From NCBI RefSeq assembly GCF_000812875.1, contig NZ_JSYK01000001.1:62001-126000 (forward strand): a stretch of DNA of 64,000 bases. The letters are read 5' to 3'. Shown in pieces: positions 44,062 through 52,520 of the stretch. Origin of the DNA: Kaistella solincola (GTDB taxonomy: Bacteria; Bacteroidota; Bacteroidia; Flavobacteriales; Weeksellaceae). The notes beneath the pieces are model-generated. The model had not been told where the DNA came from and did not search any database. It worked only from the letters and a program-made list of their open reading frames with translations. The translations under genes and the position numbers were made by a program. The number at the start of each line of letters is the position of its first letter. Position 1 is the stretch's first letter.

Positions 44062-44385
44062 ATGGATTTAAGAGATCAACTGAAGAATATTTTCCCTGAC
44101 CACGACGAGCAGGATGTTGAAATGCCGTTGGAAAAATTTGTGCAGAAGGAACCGCTTGTATGCAAATTCGAGAAAAAAGGACGGCATGGAAAACCGGTGA
44201 CTTTGGTGGAAGGTTTTGAAGGTAGCGACGAAGAGCTGAAAAAAATTTCGAAGAAAATAAAAACCACTTTGGGTATCGGCGGTTCGGAAAAAGATGGAAC
44301 TATAATTATACAGGGTGATAACCGCGATAAAATCATGATAATTTTAAAGGAAATGGGTTATAAAACAAAACGCGTTGGCGGTTAA
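44062..44385 (+). CDS. SUI1/eIF1-like translation factor (YciH family)
   Basis: This 107-residue protein is related to eukaryotic eIF1 and bacterial YciH. It contains GRHGKPVTLVEGFEGSDEELK in part, then LKTTLGIGGS-like KTTLGIGGSEKDG and the closing IQGDNRDKIMIILKEMGY. The family is thought to influence start-codon selection or ribosome assembly, but its bacterial role is unclear. A GTG precedes the ATG by one codon; the ATG at 44062 is preferred because the promoter box ends 4 nt before it. It is intriguing that an initiation-factor homologue is itself expressed from an apparently leaderless mRNA. Confidence 0.88.
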   Translation: MDLRDQLKNIFPDHDEQDVEMPLEKFVQKEPLVCKFEKKGRHGKPVTLVEGFEGSDEELKKISKKIKTTLGIGGSEKDGTIIIQGDNRDKIMIILKEMGYKTKRVGG

Positions 44386-44548
44386 GATTACCAAATAGAA
44401 AACTAAAAAAAAGGCCGAAATAGCAGGTAAAATCTGCAGCCCGACTTGAGTGAAGTTCATTTTTTTTTCGAAGGAAAGCAAAGGAAAAAAAATAGCGGGA
44501 ACGGAAGGCGGAAAAGTCTGCCAAAAAAAATAAAAAAATAGGAAAATT

Positions 44549-45403
44549 ATGCTGAATAAATTAGCTGCATCGGAACTGGTGCTGAATGACGACGGAAGTG
44601 TGTATCACCTGAATTTGCTGCCGGAAGATATTGCAGGAAAAATAATGCTGGTGGGCGATCCGGATCGGGTGCCGAAAGTTTCGAAATATTTTGATAAAAT
44701 CGAAATCAAGAAAAATAAAAGAGAATTTTATACGCACACCGGAACTTTGCGTGGTGAAAGAATCACGGTGATGTCCACGGGAATTGGAACGGAAAATATC
44801 GATATTGTGATGAACGAGCTGGATGCGCTGGTGAACATCGACCTTAAAAACAAGGAATTCAAAAGTGAACATACCACACTGGAACTTTTCCGGATGGGAA
44901 CCTGCGGCAGCGTAAACCCGGACGTTGAAGTGGATAATATGCTGGTGACGGAAAATGTAGTCGGTCTGGACGGTTTAATGCATTTTTACCAGGATTACGA
45001 GTTTGAAAATGAGTTTTCGCGCAATTTCATGGAAAAATTCCCGTACGAGAAAATCAAGCCGATGCTGTATTTTTCGGATTGGTCGAAGGAAATCGGTGAT
45101 TATTATAAAGACGCAAAATACCACGGAAATACGGCAACTTTTCCGGGTTTTTATGCACCGCAAGGCCGACAATTGCGTCTAAAAGCGCTTGATGACCAGT
45201 TTTTAGAAACGCTGAATGATTTAGGTGTGACAAATTTCGAAATGGAAACTTCCGCGATTTACGGACTTTCGAAATTGCTGGGTCATAAAGCGATTACCGT
45301 AAACTCTGTAATTGCAAACCGCCGACGCGGTGAATTTTCTGCGGATCACGCAGCTTCCGAAAGAAATATGATTGAATGGGTGCTGGAGCGCATCATTAAA
45401 TAA
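44549..45403 (+). CDS. Nucleoside phosphorylase (PNP/UDP family)
   Basis: This 284-residue enzyme splits a nucleoside with phosphate to a base and ribose-1-phosphate. The phosphate-binding loop is VGDPDRVPKVSKYF near residue 35, with GTGIGTENIDIV, RMGTCGSV near 113 and the ribose-binding FEMETSAIYGLSKLLGH. The best match is the uridine phosphorylase-like group, but purine substrates cannot be excluded. It is preceded by 163 nt of AT-rich intergenic DNA with a B-type repeat relic, and closed by a bidirectional terminator. Confidence 0.88.
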   Translation: MLNKLAASELVLNDDGSVYHLNLLPEDIAGKIMLVGDPDRVPKVSKYFDKIEIKKNKREFYTHTGTLRGERITVMSTGIGTENIDIVMNELDALVNIDLKNKEFKSEHTTLELFRMGTCGSVNPDVEVDNMLVTENVVGLDGLMHFYQDYEFENEFSRNFMEKFPYEKIKPMLYFSDWSKEIGDYYKDAKYHGNTATFPGFYAPQGRQLRLKALDDQFLETLNDLGVTNFEMETSAIYGLSKLLGHKAITVNSVIANRRRGEFSADHAASERNMIEWVLERIIK

Positions 45404-45420
45404 GGATTTCAGAATTTTAG

Positions 45421-45451
45421 AAAAAAGCGGCTATTTAGCCGCATTTTTTTT
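45421..45451. terminator. Bidirectional intrinsic terminator
   Basis: GCGGCTA and TAGCCGC pair around TT, flanked by an A-run and a T-run, between the nucleoside phosphorylase gene and tag. Confidence 0.85.
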
Positions 45452-46000
45452 GCAGTGACAATCCACCAAATGATCGTCTACCATTCCTGTTGCCTGCATA
45501 TGCGCGTAAACCACGGTAGAACCGAGAAATTTAAACCCTCTTTTCTTTAAATCTTTTGCTAAAGCATCGGAAATTTGGGTGGTAGCGGGAACATCTTTTA
45601 AGGTTTTCGGAGAATTAATAATGGGTTTTCCACCGACAAAGCTCCAAATATATTGAGAAAAAGTGCCAAATTCACCCTGAATTTCCTGGAATCGCTGCGC
45701 ATTGTTAATGGTTGCTAAAATTTTCAGCCGGTTTCGGATGATGCCGGCGTTCTGCATCAGCTCTTCTACTTTTTCTACCGGGTAAACGGCAATTTTTTTG
45801 TAATTAAAACTATCTAATGCTTCGCGAAAATTGGGACGTTTTTTCAAAATCGTGTACCACGATAAACCCGCCTGAAAACTTTCCAGCACCAGAAATTCGA
45901 AAATGGTATCATCATCGAAAACCGGTTTTCCCCATTCTTCGTCGTGGTATTTCCGGTACAAATCATCTTTTTCGCTCCACCCGCATCTTATAATTTCCAT
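45431..46000 (-). CDS. tag: DNA-3-methyladenine glycosylase I
   Basis: This enzyme removes 3-methyladenine from alkylated DNA to start base-excision repair. The 189-residue protein begins MEIIRCGWSEKDDLYRKYHD, including the conserved Cys and YHDxEWG block. Next come FEFLVLESFQAGLSW with the aromatic pocket and GTVVYAHMQATGMVDDH with CHC near the C-terminus. The N-terminal Cys/His and C-terminal His/Cys form the family's zinc site. It is a single gene; only a weak promoter match (TATTTTCG) lies upstream. Its 3' end overlaps the terminator. Confidence 0.94.
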   Translation of the reverse strand: MEIIRCGWSEKDDLYRKYHDEEWGKPVFDDDTIFEFLVLESFQAGLSWYTILKKRPNFREALDSFNYKKIAVYPVEKVEELMQNAGIIRNRLKILATINNAQRFQEIQGEFGTFSQYIWSFVGGKPIINSPKTLKDVPATTQISDALAKDLKKRGFKFLGSTVVYAHMQATGMVDDHLVDCHCKKNAAK

Positions 46001-46116
46001 TGAATTTATTTACCTACGAAAATATTTTAAAAATGGTTATTGTAAAATTAAATATCAAATCTTCAAAAGCTTTAATATTAAATTAGTAAATTTTTAACAA
46101 AACATTAGGATAATTA

Positions 46117-46130
46117 GGAATAGTAATTGC
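46117..46130 (+). promoter_or_regulatory. Possible sigma-54-type (-24/-12) promoter of the 46191 gene
   Basis: TAGGAATAGTAATTGCA has GG (46117-46118) and GC (46129-46130) exactly 10 nt apart, the sigma-54 spacing, with a good -12 element (TTGCA) but a poor -24 element. No TAnnTTTG box is present. The leader would be about 50 nt. Confidence 0.3.
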
Positions 46131-46190
46131 AATTACATGCATATCAAATTAAATTTTCATCATTAATTATTAACATAAAAAATTATCATT

Positions 46191-46457
46191 ATGGACAGAC
46201 AAGATTATAACAAAGCAGAAAATGCAGTAGATAATGCACAATGGACTGCAAACAGTTATGCGGACAGAGCTAAAGACTACATCCGCGAAGAAAGAAACAG
46301 AAACGCAGAACCAACCCGTGATGGCTGGATGGAAAGAGCAAAAGAAAATATTGCTGATGCCTGGGATGATACCAAAGACGCAGTATCTGATGCTTGGGAA
46401 CAAACTAAAGATTGGACTGAAGATGCAAAATCTGAAGTAAGAAAATCAACTAACTAA
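46191..46457 (+). CDS. Small hydrophilic helical protein, stress-type, function unknown
   Basis: This 88-residue protein is highly charged and predicted to be mostly helical, with Trp/Asp/Lys-rich repeats (DAWDDTKDAVSDAWEQTKDW). It has no signal peptide or membrane segment. The composition resembles LEA-like, CsbD-like and YtxH-tail stress proteins. Its own unusual promoter and a strong terminator show it is an independent gene. Another small protein of similar style is encoded at 52593, also with a sigma-54-like upstream site. Confidence 0.7.
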   Translation: MDRQDYNKAENAVDNAQWTANSYADRAKDYIREERNRNAEPTRDGWMERAKENIADAWDDTKDAVSDAWEQTKDWTEDAKSEVRKSTN

Positions 46458-46477
46458 TTTTCGGATCATATTAAGGA

Positions 46478-46510
46478 AGAGAACCGCTACACGGCGGTTC
46501 TCTTTTTTTA
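46478..46510 (+). terminator. Intrinsic terminator after the 46191 gene
   Basis: AGAGAACCGC and GCGGTTCTCT form a 10-bp stem around a 6-nt loop, followed by seven T. Confidence 0.9.
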
Positions 46511-46532
46511 TGCGTTAAACAATAAAAATTTT

Positions 46533-46540
46533 TAAATTTG
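46533..46540 (+). promoter_or_regulatory. -7 promoter box of fabI
   Basis: TAAATTTG, 20 nt before the ATG at 46561. Confidence 0.55.
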
Positions 46541-46560
46541 TCCTAAATAAAATTAAGAGT

Positions 46561-47373
46561 ATGTCATACGGATTATTAAAAGGGAAGAAAGGGATTATTT
46601 TCGGAGCCTTAAACGACCAATCCATCGCCTGGAAAGTTGCAGAAAGATGTCATGAAGAAGGTGCAGAGTTCATATTATCAAACGCGCCAATCGCAATGCG
46701 AATGGGCGAAATTGATGAATTGGCTAAAAAAACCGGTTCTGATGTTATTGCCGCGGACGCAACTTCTGTGGAAGATTTGGACAAACTCTTTGCGCACGCG
46801 GAAGAAAAATACGGCAAAATCGACTTTATTTTACATTCCATCGGAATGTCTGTTAATATCAGAAAAGGAAAATCTTATACTGATCTTAACTATGATTTTC
46901 TGGAAAAAGGCTGGGATGTTTCCTCAGTTTCCTTCCACAAAGTGATGAAAGCGGCGTGGGACCGAAATATTATGAATGAATGGGGCTCAATTGTCGCGTT
47001 AACTTACATCGCAGCACAACGTGTTTTCCCAAATTATGGCGATATGGCCGACAATAAATCTTACCTTGAAAGTATCGCCAGAAGTTTCGGCTACTATTGG
47101 GGCGACCGAAAAGTTCGTGTGAATACCATTTCCCAGTCACCGGTTATGACTAAAGCTGGCGCCGGCGTAAAAGGGATCAGCGGATTTTTTAATTTCGCTA
47201 ATGATATGTCGCCACTTGGAAATGCCGACGCACTTGACTGTGCAAATTACTGCGTAAGTCTTTTCTCAGATTTAACCAGAAAGGTAACCATGCAAAATCT
47301 TTTCCATGACGGAGGTTTCAGCAAAACCGGAGTTTCGCAAAAAATCGTGGATAAATTCGAAGATTTAGAATAA
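46561..47373 (+). CDS. fabI: Enoyl-ACP reductase (NADH), FabI
   Basis: This enzyme performs the last reduction in each cycle of fatty-acid elongation and is the target of triclosan and isoniazid-like drugs. The 270-residue protein is a short-chain dehydrogenase with GKKGIIFGALNDQSIAWKVA at the NAD-binding end, HSIGMS, and the catalytic Tyr-x6-Lys as NYGDMADNK. The C-terminal NLFHDGGFSKTGVS is typical of Bacteroidetes FabI. It has its own promoter and is closed by a bidirectional hairpin. No other fatty-acid genes are nearby. Confidence 0.95.
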   Translation: MSYGLLKGKKGIIFGALNDQSIAWKVAERCHEEGAEFILSNAPIAMRMGEIDELAKKTGSDVIAADATSVEDLDKLFAHAEEKYGKIDFILHSIGMSVNIRKGKSYTDLNYDFLEKGWDVSSVSFHKVMKAAWDRNIMNEWGSIVALTYIAAQRVFPNYGDMADNKSYLESIARSFGYYWGDRKVRVNTISQSPVMTKAGAGVKGISGFFNFANDMSPLGNADALDCANYCVSLFSDLTRKVTMQNLFHDGGFSKTGVSQKIVDKFEDLE

Positions 47374-47391
47374 AATCAATTATTTAAAAAT

Positions 47392-47428
47392 AAAATCCGT
47401 TTCGCAGTTTTGCAGAACGGATTTTTTT
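47392..47428. terminator. Bidirectional intrinsic terminator
   Basis: AAAATCCGTT and AACGGATTTT with an internal GCA/TGC pair form the stem, followed by a T-run, between fabI and the convergent peptidase gene. Confidence 0.8.
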
Positions 47429-47434
47429 GTGCTT

Positions 47435-48778
47435 TTAGCGGGATATTTTTGGAATGACCGGTAAACTTTCATTTCCTGAACTGGAAACACTTTGAACCGC
47501 AAAAATGAAATTATCTTTCGAAAGCGGAACCATATAAGTGGTTTCGGTGGTGAAATTTTTATCAGTCCAGACTGGGTTTGAAGTTTCGCGGTATAAAACA
47601 TTATAACCTTTCACCGTGCCGGTCGCGGGTTTTTCCCAGGTAAGTTTGGTTGAGTTGGACAGGTCTTTTACATCCATCAAAACATTTACCGGCGGAGGTG
47701 TAGATTTTGCTAAATTCGCCATTACCGCGACATTTACGGCGGTGTTTGTTTTCAAATAATCAAAGTCCATAAACTCAATTAAATCTCCGTATTTAATTCC
47801 GTCTTCTTTACGCAAATCCTGGTGCTGATGATCGTAATTCTCGTAATAATCAGTCAACCGGACTCCGGTGAAACCGTGGTTTACAAATGGCGTGTGGTCG
47901 CCGCCGCGAAGAAAACGGTCGTTTCGGTAAATCAGTTTAATGTCGATGTTTTTTACATATTTTTCACCAATTTCTTTAACATATCTGGCGAGCTGTCTCG
48001 CATTTCCGTCGTTTTCCAAACCTAAATTCCGGGTTCTGGCGGCATTTTTTTCAGTTTCGAAAGCCGATAAACCTTCACTGAAAACGCGTAGTTTTGGTGT
48101 ACCTTCATTCTTTTTCGCGTCGAAACTGTTGTTGCCAATCATGTCGTTATTTAAAACCGCCTGAATATTCCAGTTTTCAGCTTTTGCTTTGTCGGCTAAC
48201 ATTTGCGCGCCTAGCAGTCCCTGTTCTTCCCCACTCACCGCGACAAAAAGTATGGAACTCGGGAATTTTGATTTGCTTAAAACACGTGCACTTTCAATTA
48301 CCGCTGCAACACCACTTCCGTCGTCGTTGGCGCCCGGCGCGGTGCTTGTAGAATTCAGCACATCAGAAACGCGGGAATCCAAATGCCCGGAAATAATGAT
48401 AATTCTGTTATCTGAAGGATCGGTTCCTTTTAAAAATGCTACTGCATTTCCTAAATTAATAGCTTTGTTAACGCGCTTTCCATCCGGTTGGAAATCTTGA
48501 TTTTGCAAAAAAACCTCCATTCTGCCGCCAGAATTTTTCGCGTAGTTTTTAAACTTGGATAGAACCCAGTTTCTCGCCGCGCCAATTCCCTGGGTTTTGT
48601 CGGTGGTTGAACTCAGTGTGTGGCGTGTGCCGAAACTCACGAGTTTTTCAATATTAGCGCGTAATGAGTCTTTACTTACTGCATCGACGTAAGCAGAAAT
48701 TTCCGGGTCTTTTGGCGTTTTTTGCGCATTTAGCCCGGTGATTGCCAAAAGGCTTATAAAAAAAAGGGTCTTTTTCAT
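47435..48778 (-). CDS. Secreted M28-family metallopeptidase with C-terminal fibronectin III domain
   Basis: This 447-residue protein has a signal peptide ending in GLNAQ. The M28 aminopeptidase domain has zinc ligands in ISGHLDSR, PGANDDGSG, GEEQGLLGAQ, NNDMIG and GDHTPFVNHGF. The last 90 residues form a fibronectin type III-like domain (LTWEKPATGTVKGYNVLYRE in part). It is probably a periplasmic or surface aminopeptidase used in peptide feeding. Its ATG overlaps the threonine aldolase stop by 4 nt, so the two are translationally coupled. Confidence 0.9.
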   Translation of the reverse strand: MKKTLFFISLLAITGLNAQKTPKDPEISAYVDAVSKDSLRANIEKLVSFGTRHTLSSTTDKTQGIGAARNWVLSKFKNYAKNSGGRMEVFLQNQDFQPDGKRVNKAINLGNAVAFLKGTDPSDNRIIIISGHLDSRVSDVLNSTSTAPGANDDGSGVAAVIESARVLSKSKFPSSILFVAVSGEEQGLLGAQMLADKAKAENWNIQAVLNNDMIGNNSFDAKKNEGTPKLRVFSEGLSAFETEKNAARTRNLGLENDGNARQLARYVKEIGEKYVKNIDIKLIYRNDRFLRGGDHTPFVNHGFTGVRLTDYYENYDHQHQDLRKEDGIKYGDLIEFMDFDYLKTNTAVNVAVMANLAKSTPPPVNVLMDVKDLSNSTKLTWEKPATGTVKGYNVLYRETSNPVWTDKNFTTETTYMVPLSKDNFIFAVQSVSSSGNESLPVIPKISR

Positions 48779-49806
48779 TGCAATTTTTTTATTTCATTAA
48801 TAAATTTTTCCACGATTTCATCCGGCGTGGACCAGGAAGTGATGATACGAACTGCGGAATTTTCATCATCGATTTTTTTCCAGACGTAAAAGTCGAAATT
48901 TTCGGATAATTTTTCGATTTGTGTATTTGGTAAAACCGGGAAAATCTGATTGGTAAAAGTTTCCGAAAGGAAATTATATCCGAAATCTTTAAATGTTTCC
49001 TTTATTTTCATCGCCTGCTGATTCGCGTGTCTAGCAAGATCAAAATACAAATCATCACGGAACAATTCCTGAAACTGAACGCCGAGCAACCTTCCTTTAG
49101 CCAGCAAAGCGCCTTTTTGCTTTAAATGAAAACCAAATTCTTCCTGTAGATTTTCATTATTAATGATAATTGCTTCACCGATCAAAGCGCCGTTTTTAGT
49201 TCCACCCAAATAAAAAGCGTCGGTATATTTTCCGAAATCTTCGAGTTTTAAATCATTGGTTTCCGCAGTTAAAGCATGTCCTAAACGCGCGCCATCTACA
49301 AATAAATACAGATTTTTTTCCTGGCAATACTGGTATAAATTTACCAATTCCTGTTTGGAATAAATGGTTCCCAGCTCCGTGGAATTGGAGATATAAACCA
49401 GTTTTTGCTTGAGTTGATGCGGTTTATTTTGGTGGACATCGATGATTTTTTGGATGTCCTCGGGGTAAATTTTTCCGTTCGAAGTTTCAACAGAATGCAC
49501 TTTGTGCCCGGTCGCTTCAATAGCGCCACTTTCATTGGTGAAAATATGGCCAGTAGAAGCGGAAACCACGCTTTCGTGCGGGCGTAAAAACGCTGAAATC
49601 GCAATTAAATTCGCCTGTGTTCCGCCGGAAACAAAGTCAACAGTGGCTTTTGGGTTACCAATTTTCTGTTTGATCATTTCTTTCGCTTCGCTGGAAAAAT
49701 CGTCCAAACCATAACCGTTTTGCTGATTCAGATTGGTTTTGATCAAAGCTTCCAGAATTTGCGGATGCGCACCTTCGGCATAATCGTTTTTAAATGAATA
49801 CTTCAT
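48775..49806 (-). CDS. Low-specificity threonine aldolase-type PLP enzyme
   Basis: This 343-residue fold-type I PLP enzyme cleaves threonine or allo-threonine to glycine and acetaldehyde in its best-known members. It has NDYAEGAHPQIL at the N-terminus, VSGGTQANLIAISA, the PLP-stacking histidine in STGHIFTNESGAIE, the aspartate in LFVDGARLGHAL and the Schiff-base lysine in YLGGTKNGAL. It is often annotated as a beta-eliminating lyase. The -7 box ends exactly 4 nt before its ATG. It is coupled to the peptidase gene, which suggests shared amino-acid catabolism. Confidence 0.9.
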   Translation of the reverse strand: MKYSFKNDYAEGAHPQILEALIKTNLNQQNGYGLDDFSSEAKEMIKQKIGNPKATVDFVSGGTQANLIAISAFLRPHESVVSASTGHIFTNESGAIEATGHKVHSVETSNGKIYPEDIQKIIDVHQNKPHQLKQKLVYISNSTELGTIYSKQELVNLYQYCQEKNLYLFVDGARLGHALTAETNDLKLEDFGKYTDAFYLGGTKNGALIGEAIIINNENLQEEFGFHLKQKGALLAKGRLLGVQFQELFRDDLYFDLARHANQQAMKIKETFKDFGYNFLSETFTNQIFPVLPNTQIEKLSENFDFYVWKKIDDENSAVRIITSWSTPDEIVEKFINEIKKLQ

Positions 49807-49810
49807 TAAT

Positions 49811-49818
49811 CAAATTTA
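49811..49818 (-). promoter_or_regulatory. -7 promoter box of the threonine aldolase gene
   Basis: TAAATTTG on the minus strand ends 4 nt before the ATG (49804-49806). Confidence 0.6.
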
Positions 49819-49998
49819 CACAAATGGGTCTAAAAAACTAAAAAATCGGGTTAAATCACGCGTTATTTTTTTTAATTAAAATCTCACCTTTGATAAGCTA
49901 TTACAGCTAACCAACCTTTAACCTTTTCATATCATTCTTTTTATAAGCGCTGTTTTATTTGAAGGAAGATTTTTTATTTCATTTTATGTATTTGAAGA

Positions 49999-50027
49999 GA
50001 AAGCGCGCAAAATTTTTGCGCGCTTTC
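49999..50027. repeat. 29-bp perfect palindrome upstream of the mntR-like gene
   Basis: GAAAGCGCGCAAAA (49999-50012) and TTTTGCGCGCTTTC (50014-50027) are exact reverse complements around a single T. There is no U-run on either side of the kind needed for a classical terminator, and both flanking genes point away from it. It may be an operator, a cruciform or the end of an unseen small RNA. The rest of the 266-nt gap (49819-49998) shows no ORF. Confidence 0.7.
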
Positions 50028-50040
50028 GTTCATTTTAAAA

Positions 50041-50072
50041 ATGTTAGTTTTGTACAAAACATTGTCTAACAT
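50041..50072 (+). promoter_or_regulatory. Promoter with palindromic operator of the mntR-like gene
   Basis: The -7 box TAGTTTTG (50045-50052) is embedded in the perfect palindrome GTTTTGTACAAAAC (50047-50060), itself nested inside ATGTTAG (50041-50047) and CTAACAT (50066-50072). The outer repeat ends at the ATG. This is a likely binding site for the encoded DtxR/MntR regulator. Confidence 0.6.
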
Positions 50073-50726
50073 ATGATTTCACTTACTGAGGAAAATTACC
50101 TTAAAGCTATTTTTCACCTACGAAAAGACGATAATTCGGTCACTGTAAATGAATTAAGCAAGTTTTTGAATGTGAAAATGCCAAGCGTGAATAACATGAT
50201 GAAAAAATTTGCGCAGAAAGACTGGGTAATTTATGAAACGTATAAGCCGCTCATCATCACCGCTCTTGGAAAAAAAGAAGCCGCTTTAATCGTCAGAAAA
50301 CACCGACTTACCGAAATGTTTTTGGTTGAAAAAATGAATTTCGGTTGGGAAAACGTACACGAAATCGCGGAACAGCTGGAACACGTACATTCTGAAATGT
50401 TTTTTGATAAAATGGACGAGCTGCTGCAGTTCCCGAAATTTGATCCGCACGGCGAACCAATACCAAACAAAGATGGAAATATAATCTCTTTAGACCTGAA
50501 AAAACTGAGCGAATCCAAAAAAGGCGACACCGTAACTTTCAGCGCAGTAACTGTTTCTGATGATGATTTCTTAAATTATCTGAACAGCAAAGAACTCGAA
50601 CTCGGAAAAATTCTCACGGTTTTAGACATCGAAAAATACGACGAATCGATGACGATTGCAAAAGACGATGAAAGCAAAATCGTGTTGAGTAAAATGGTGT
50701 GCGACAAAATTTTGGTCAAGGTTTGA
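50073..50726 (+). CDS. DtxR/MntR family metal-dependent transcriptional regulator
   Basis: This 217-residue protein has an N-terminal winged helix (SLTEENYLKAIFHLRKDD in part, KMPSVNNMMKKF) and the metal-binding dimer domain (KHRLTEMFLVEKM, HEIAEQLEHVHSE, DELLQFPKFDPHGEPIP). A C-terminal SH3/FeoA-like domain (about 150-215) makes it the long DtxR/IdeR-like form rather than short MntR. It is likely to sense manganese or iron and repress uptake genes, which are not in this window. Autoregulation is likely from the nested palindromes at its start. Confidence 0.9.
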   Translation: MISLTEENYLKAIFHLRKDDNSVTVNELSKFLNVKMPSVNNMMKKFAQKDWVIYETYKPLIITALGKKEAALIVRKHRLTEMFLVEKMNFGWENVHEIAEQLEHVHSEMFFDKMDELLQFPKFDPHGEPIPNKDGNIISLDLKKLSESKKGDTVTFSAVTVSDDDFLNYLNSKELELGKILTVLDIEKYDESMTIAKDDESKIVLSKMVCDKILVKV

Positions 50727-50763
50727 GCCTTTTTTTCAATTTTGACCATCGCTTTAAATCCCG

Positions 50764-50771
50764 TAACTTTG
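50764..50771 (+). promoter_or_regulatory. -7 promoter box of pruA
   Basis: TAACTTTG, 36 nt before the ATG at 50808, with an A/T-rich leader. Confidence 0.55.
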
Positions 50772-50807
50772 TAACATTCAAAATTTATCAATAAAAATAT
50801 TTAAAAT

Positions 50808-52433
50808 ATGTCAAAAGCAATTTCCCAAGTTCCTTTAGCTATAAACGAGCCCGTAAGAAGCTATGAACCAGGATCTGATGAGGTAAAATCACTGATTGCC
50901 ACCTACAAAGAAATGTGGAAAGAAAAAATGAATATCCCGATGGTGATTGATGGTAAAGAGGTTACAACCGGCGATGAAGTCGTGATTACTTCACCACAGG
51001 ATCACCAACATAATTTAGGTGTGTACCACAAAGGAACCATGCAGCATGTTGATGACGCCATCAACGCTGCATTAGCCGCAAAAGAAAAATGGAATAACTT
51101 AGGTTGGGAACAACGTGCTGCAATATTCTTAAAAGCTGCAGATTTAATTGCTGGTCCGTACCGCGATCGTTTGAATGCAGCTACAATGATCGGACAAAGT
51201 AAAAATGTGCATCAGGCAGAAATTGATGCAGCTTGTGAATTTATTGACTTTTTAAGATTCAATGTAGAGTTCATGACCGATCTTTACAGCGAACAGCCAA
51301 TTTCGGATAACGGAATCTGGAACAGATCGGAATACAGACCTCTGGAAGGATTTTGTTTTGCGGTAACTCCGTTTAACTTTACAGCAATTTCCGGGAACTT
51401 ACCAACTTGTATGGCGTTGATGGGAAATGTGGTGGTATGGAAACCTTCAGACAAGCAGATTTACTCCGCAAAAGTCATTATGGATATTTTATCCGAAGCT
51501 GGTTTACCGGATGGTGTTATCAATATGATTTTCACCGATGGGAAAGAAACTGCAGAGAAAGTTTTGGCACATCCGGATTTTGCAGGATTGCACTTCACAG
51601 GTTCTACCAAAGTTTTTCAAAGCATGTGGAAAACCATCGGCGACAATATTCACCAGTACAAAACCTACCCGCGAATCGTGGGTGAAACTGGCGGAAAAGA
51701 TTTCGTTATGGTTCATCCGTCTGCAAATGTTGATGCTGTGGCAACAGCTTTGGTGCGTGGTGCTTTCGAATATCAAGGTCAGAAATGTTCAGCAGCTTCC
51801 CGTGCGTATATTCCACAATCTTTGTGGGCAGATGTAAAAGCGGTGATGGAAAAACAAATGAAAACCATTAAAATGGGAAGTCCTGAAGATCCGTCCAATT
51901 TTGTGAATGCAGTTATCGACGAAAATTCTTTCAAAAAATGTAAAGGTTATATCGAAAGAGCTGAAAATTCCAGCGATGCTGAAGTAATCATCGGTGGAAA
52001 ATGTGACGACAGCAAAGGCTGGTTTGTAGAACCAACAGTTATTGAAACCAAAAACCCAAAATATGAGTCGGTTTGTGAGGAAATTTTTGGTCCTATCCTT
52101 TCAGTTTACGTTTACGAAGATACAGCATGGAGCAAAACTTTGAAGCTGGTTGATGAAACTTCACCATATTCATTGACCGGAGCTGTATTTGCGCAGGACC
52201 GTTACGCGATTGCTGAAGCTTATAAAGCGCTTGAAAATGCTGCCGGAAACTTCTACATCAACGACAAGCCAACCGGTGCGGTTGTTGGTCAGCAGCCGTT
52301 TGGTGGCGCGCGTGCTTCCGGAACCAATGATAAAGCAGGTTCAAAAATGAATTTGCTGCGTTGGGTTTCCGTTCGAAGTATTAAAGAAACTTTCGTTTCT
52401 GCAAAAGATTATAAATATCCTTATTTAGGTTAA
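50808..52433 (+). CDS. pruA: L-glutamate gamma-semialdehyde dehydrogenase (P5C dehydrogenase)
   Basis: This enzyme oxidises glutamate-5-semialdehyde to glutamate with NAD, the second step of proline breakdown. The 541-residue single-domain protein (not fused to proline dehydrogenase) has CFAVTPFNFTAISGNL, the cofactor loop HFTGSTKVF, the general-base region GETGGKDFVMV, the catalytic cysteine in EYQGQKCSAASRAY and EEIFGPILSVYVYED. The N-terminus ISQVPLAINEPVRSYEPGS matches the bacterial and mitochondrial P5CDH group. It has its own promoter and terminator. Proline dehydrogenase is not nearby. Confidence 0.95.
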   Translation: MSKAISQVPLAINEPVRSYEPGSDEVKSLIATYKEMWKEKMNIPMVIDGKEVTTGDEVVITSPQDHQHNLGVYHKGTMQHVDDAINAALAAKEKWNNLGWEQRAAIFLKAADLIAGPYRDRLNAATMIGQSKNVHQAEIDAACEFIDFLRFNVEFMTDLYSEQPISDNGIWNRSEYRPLEGFCFAVTPFNFTAISGNLPTCMALMGNVVVWKPSDKQIYSAKVIMDILSEAGLPDGVINMIFTDGKETAEKVLAHPDFAGLHFTGSTKVFQSMWKTIGDNIHQYKTYPRIVGETGGKDFVMVHPSANVDAVATALVRGAFEYQGQKCSAASRAYIPQSLWADVKAVMEKQMKTIKMGSPEDPSNFVNAVIDENSFKKCKGYIERAENSSDAEVIIGGKCDDSKGWFVEPTVIETKNPKYESVCEEIFGPILSVYVYEDTAWSKTLKLVDETSPYSLTGAVFAQDRYAIAEAYKALENAAGNFYINDKPTGAVVGQQPFGGARASGTNDKAGSKMNLLRWVSVRSIKETFVSAKDYKYPYLG

Positions 52434-52448
52434 ATAATTTTAAATTAA

Positions 52449-52478
52449 AAAATTCCGCTCTTTTAGGGCGGAATTTTT
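52449..52478 (+). terminator. Intrinsic terminator after pruA
   Basis: AAAATTCCGC and GCGGAATTTT pair around TCTTTTAGG, followed by T. Confidence 0.8.
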
Positions 52479-52520
52479 AATTATAGATATTAACAAAATT
52501 TTAGCATTGCAGAAAGTGAA

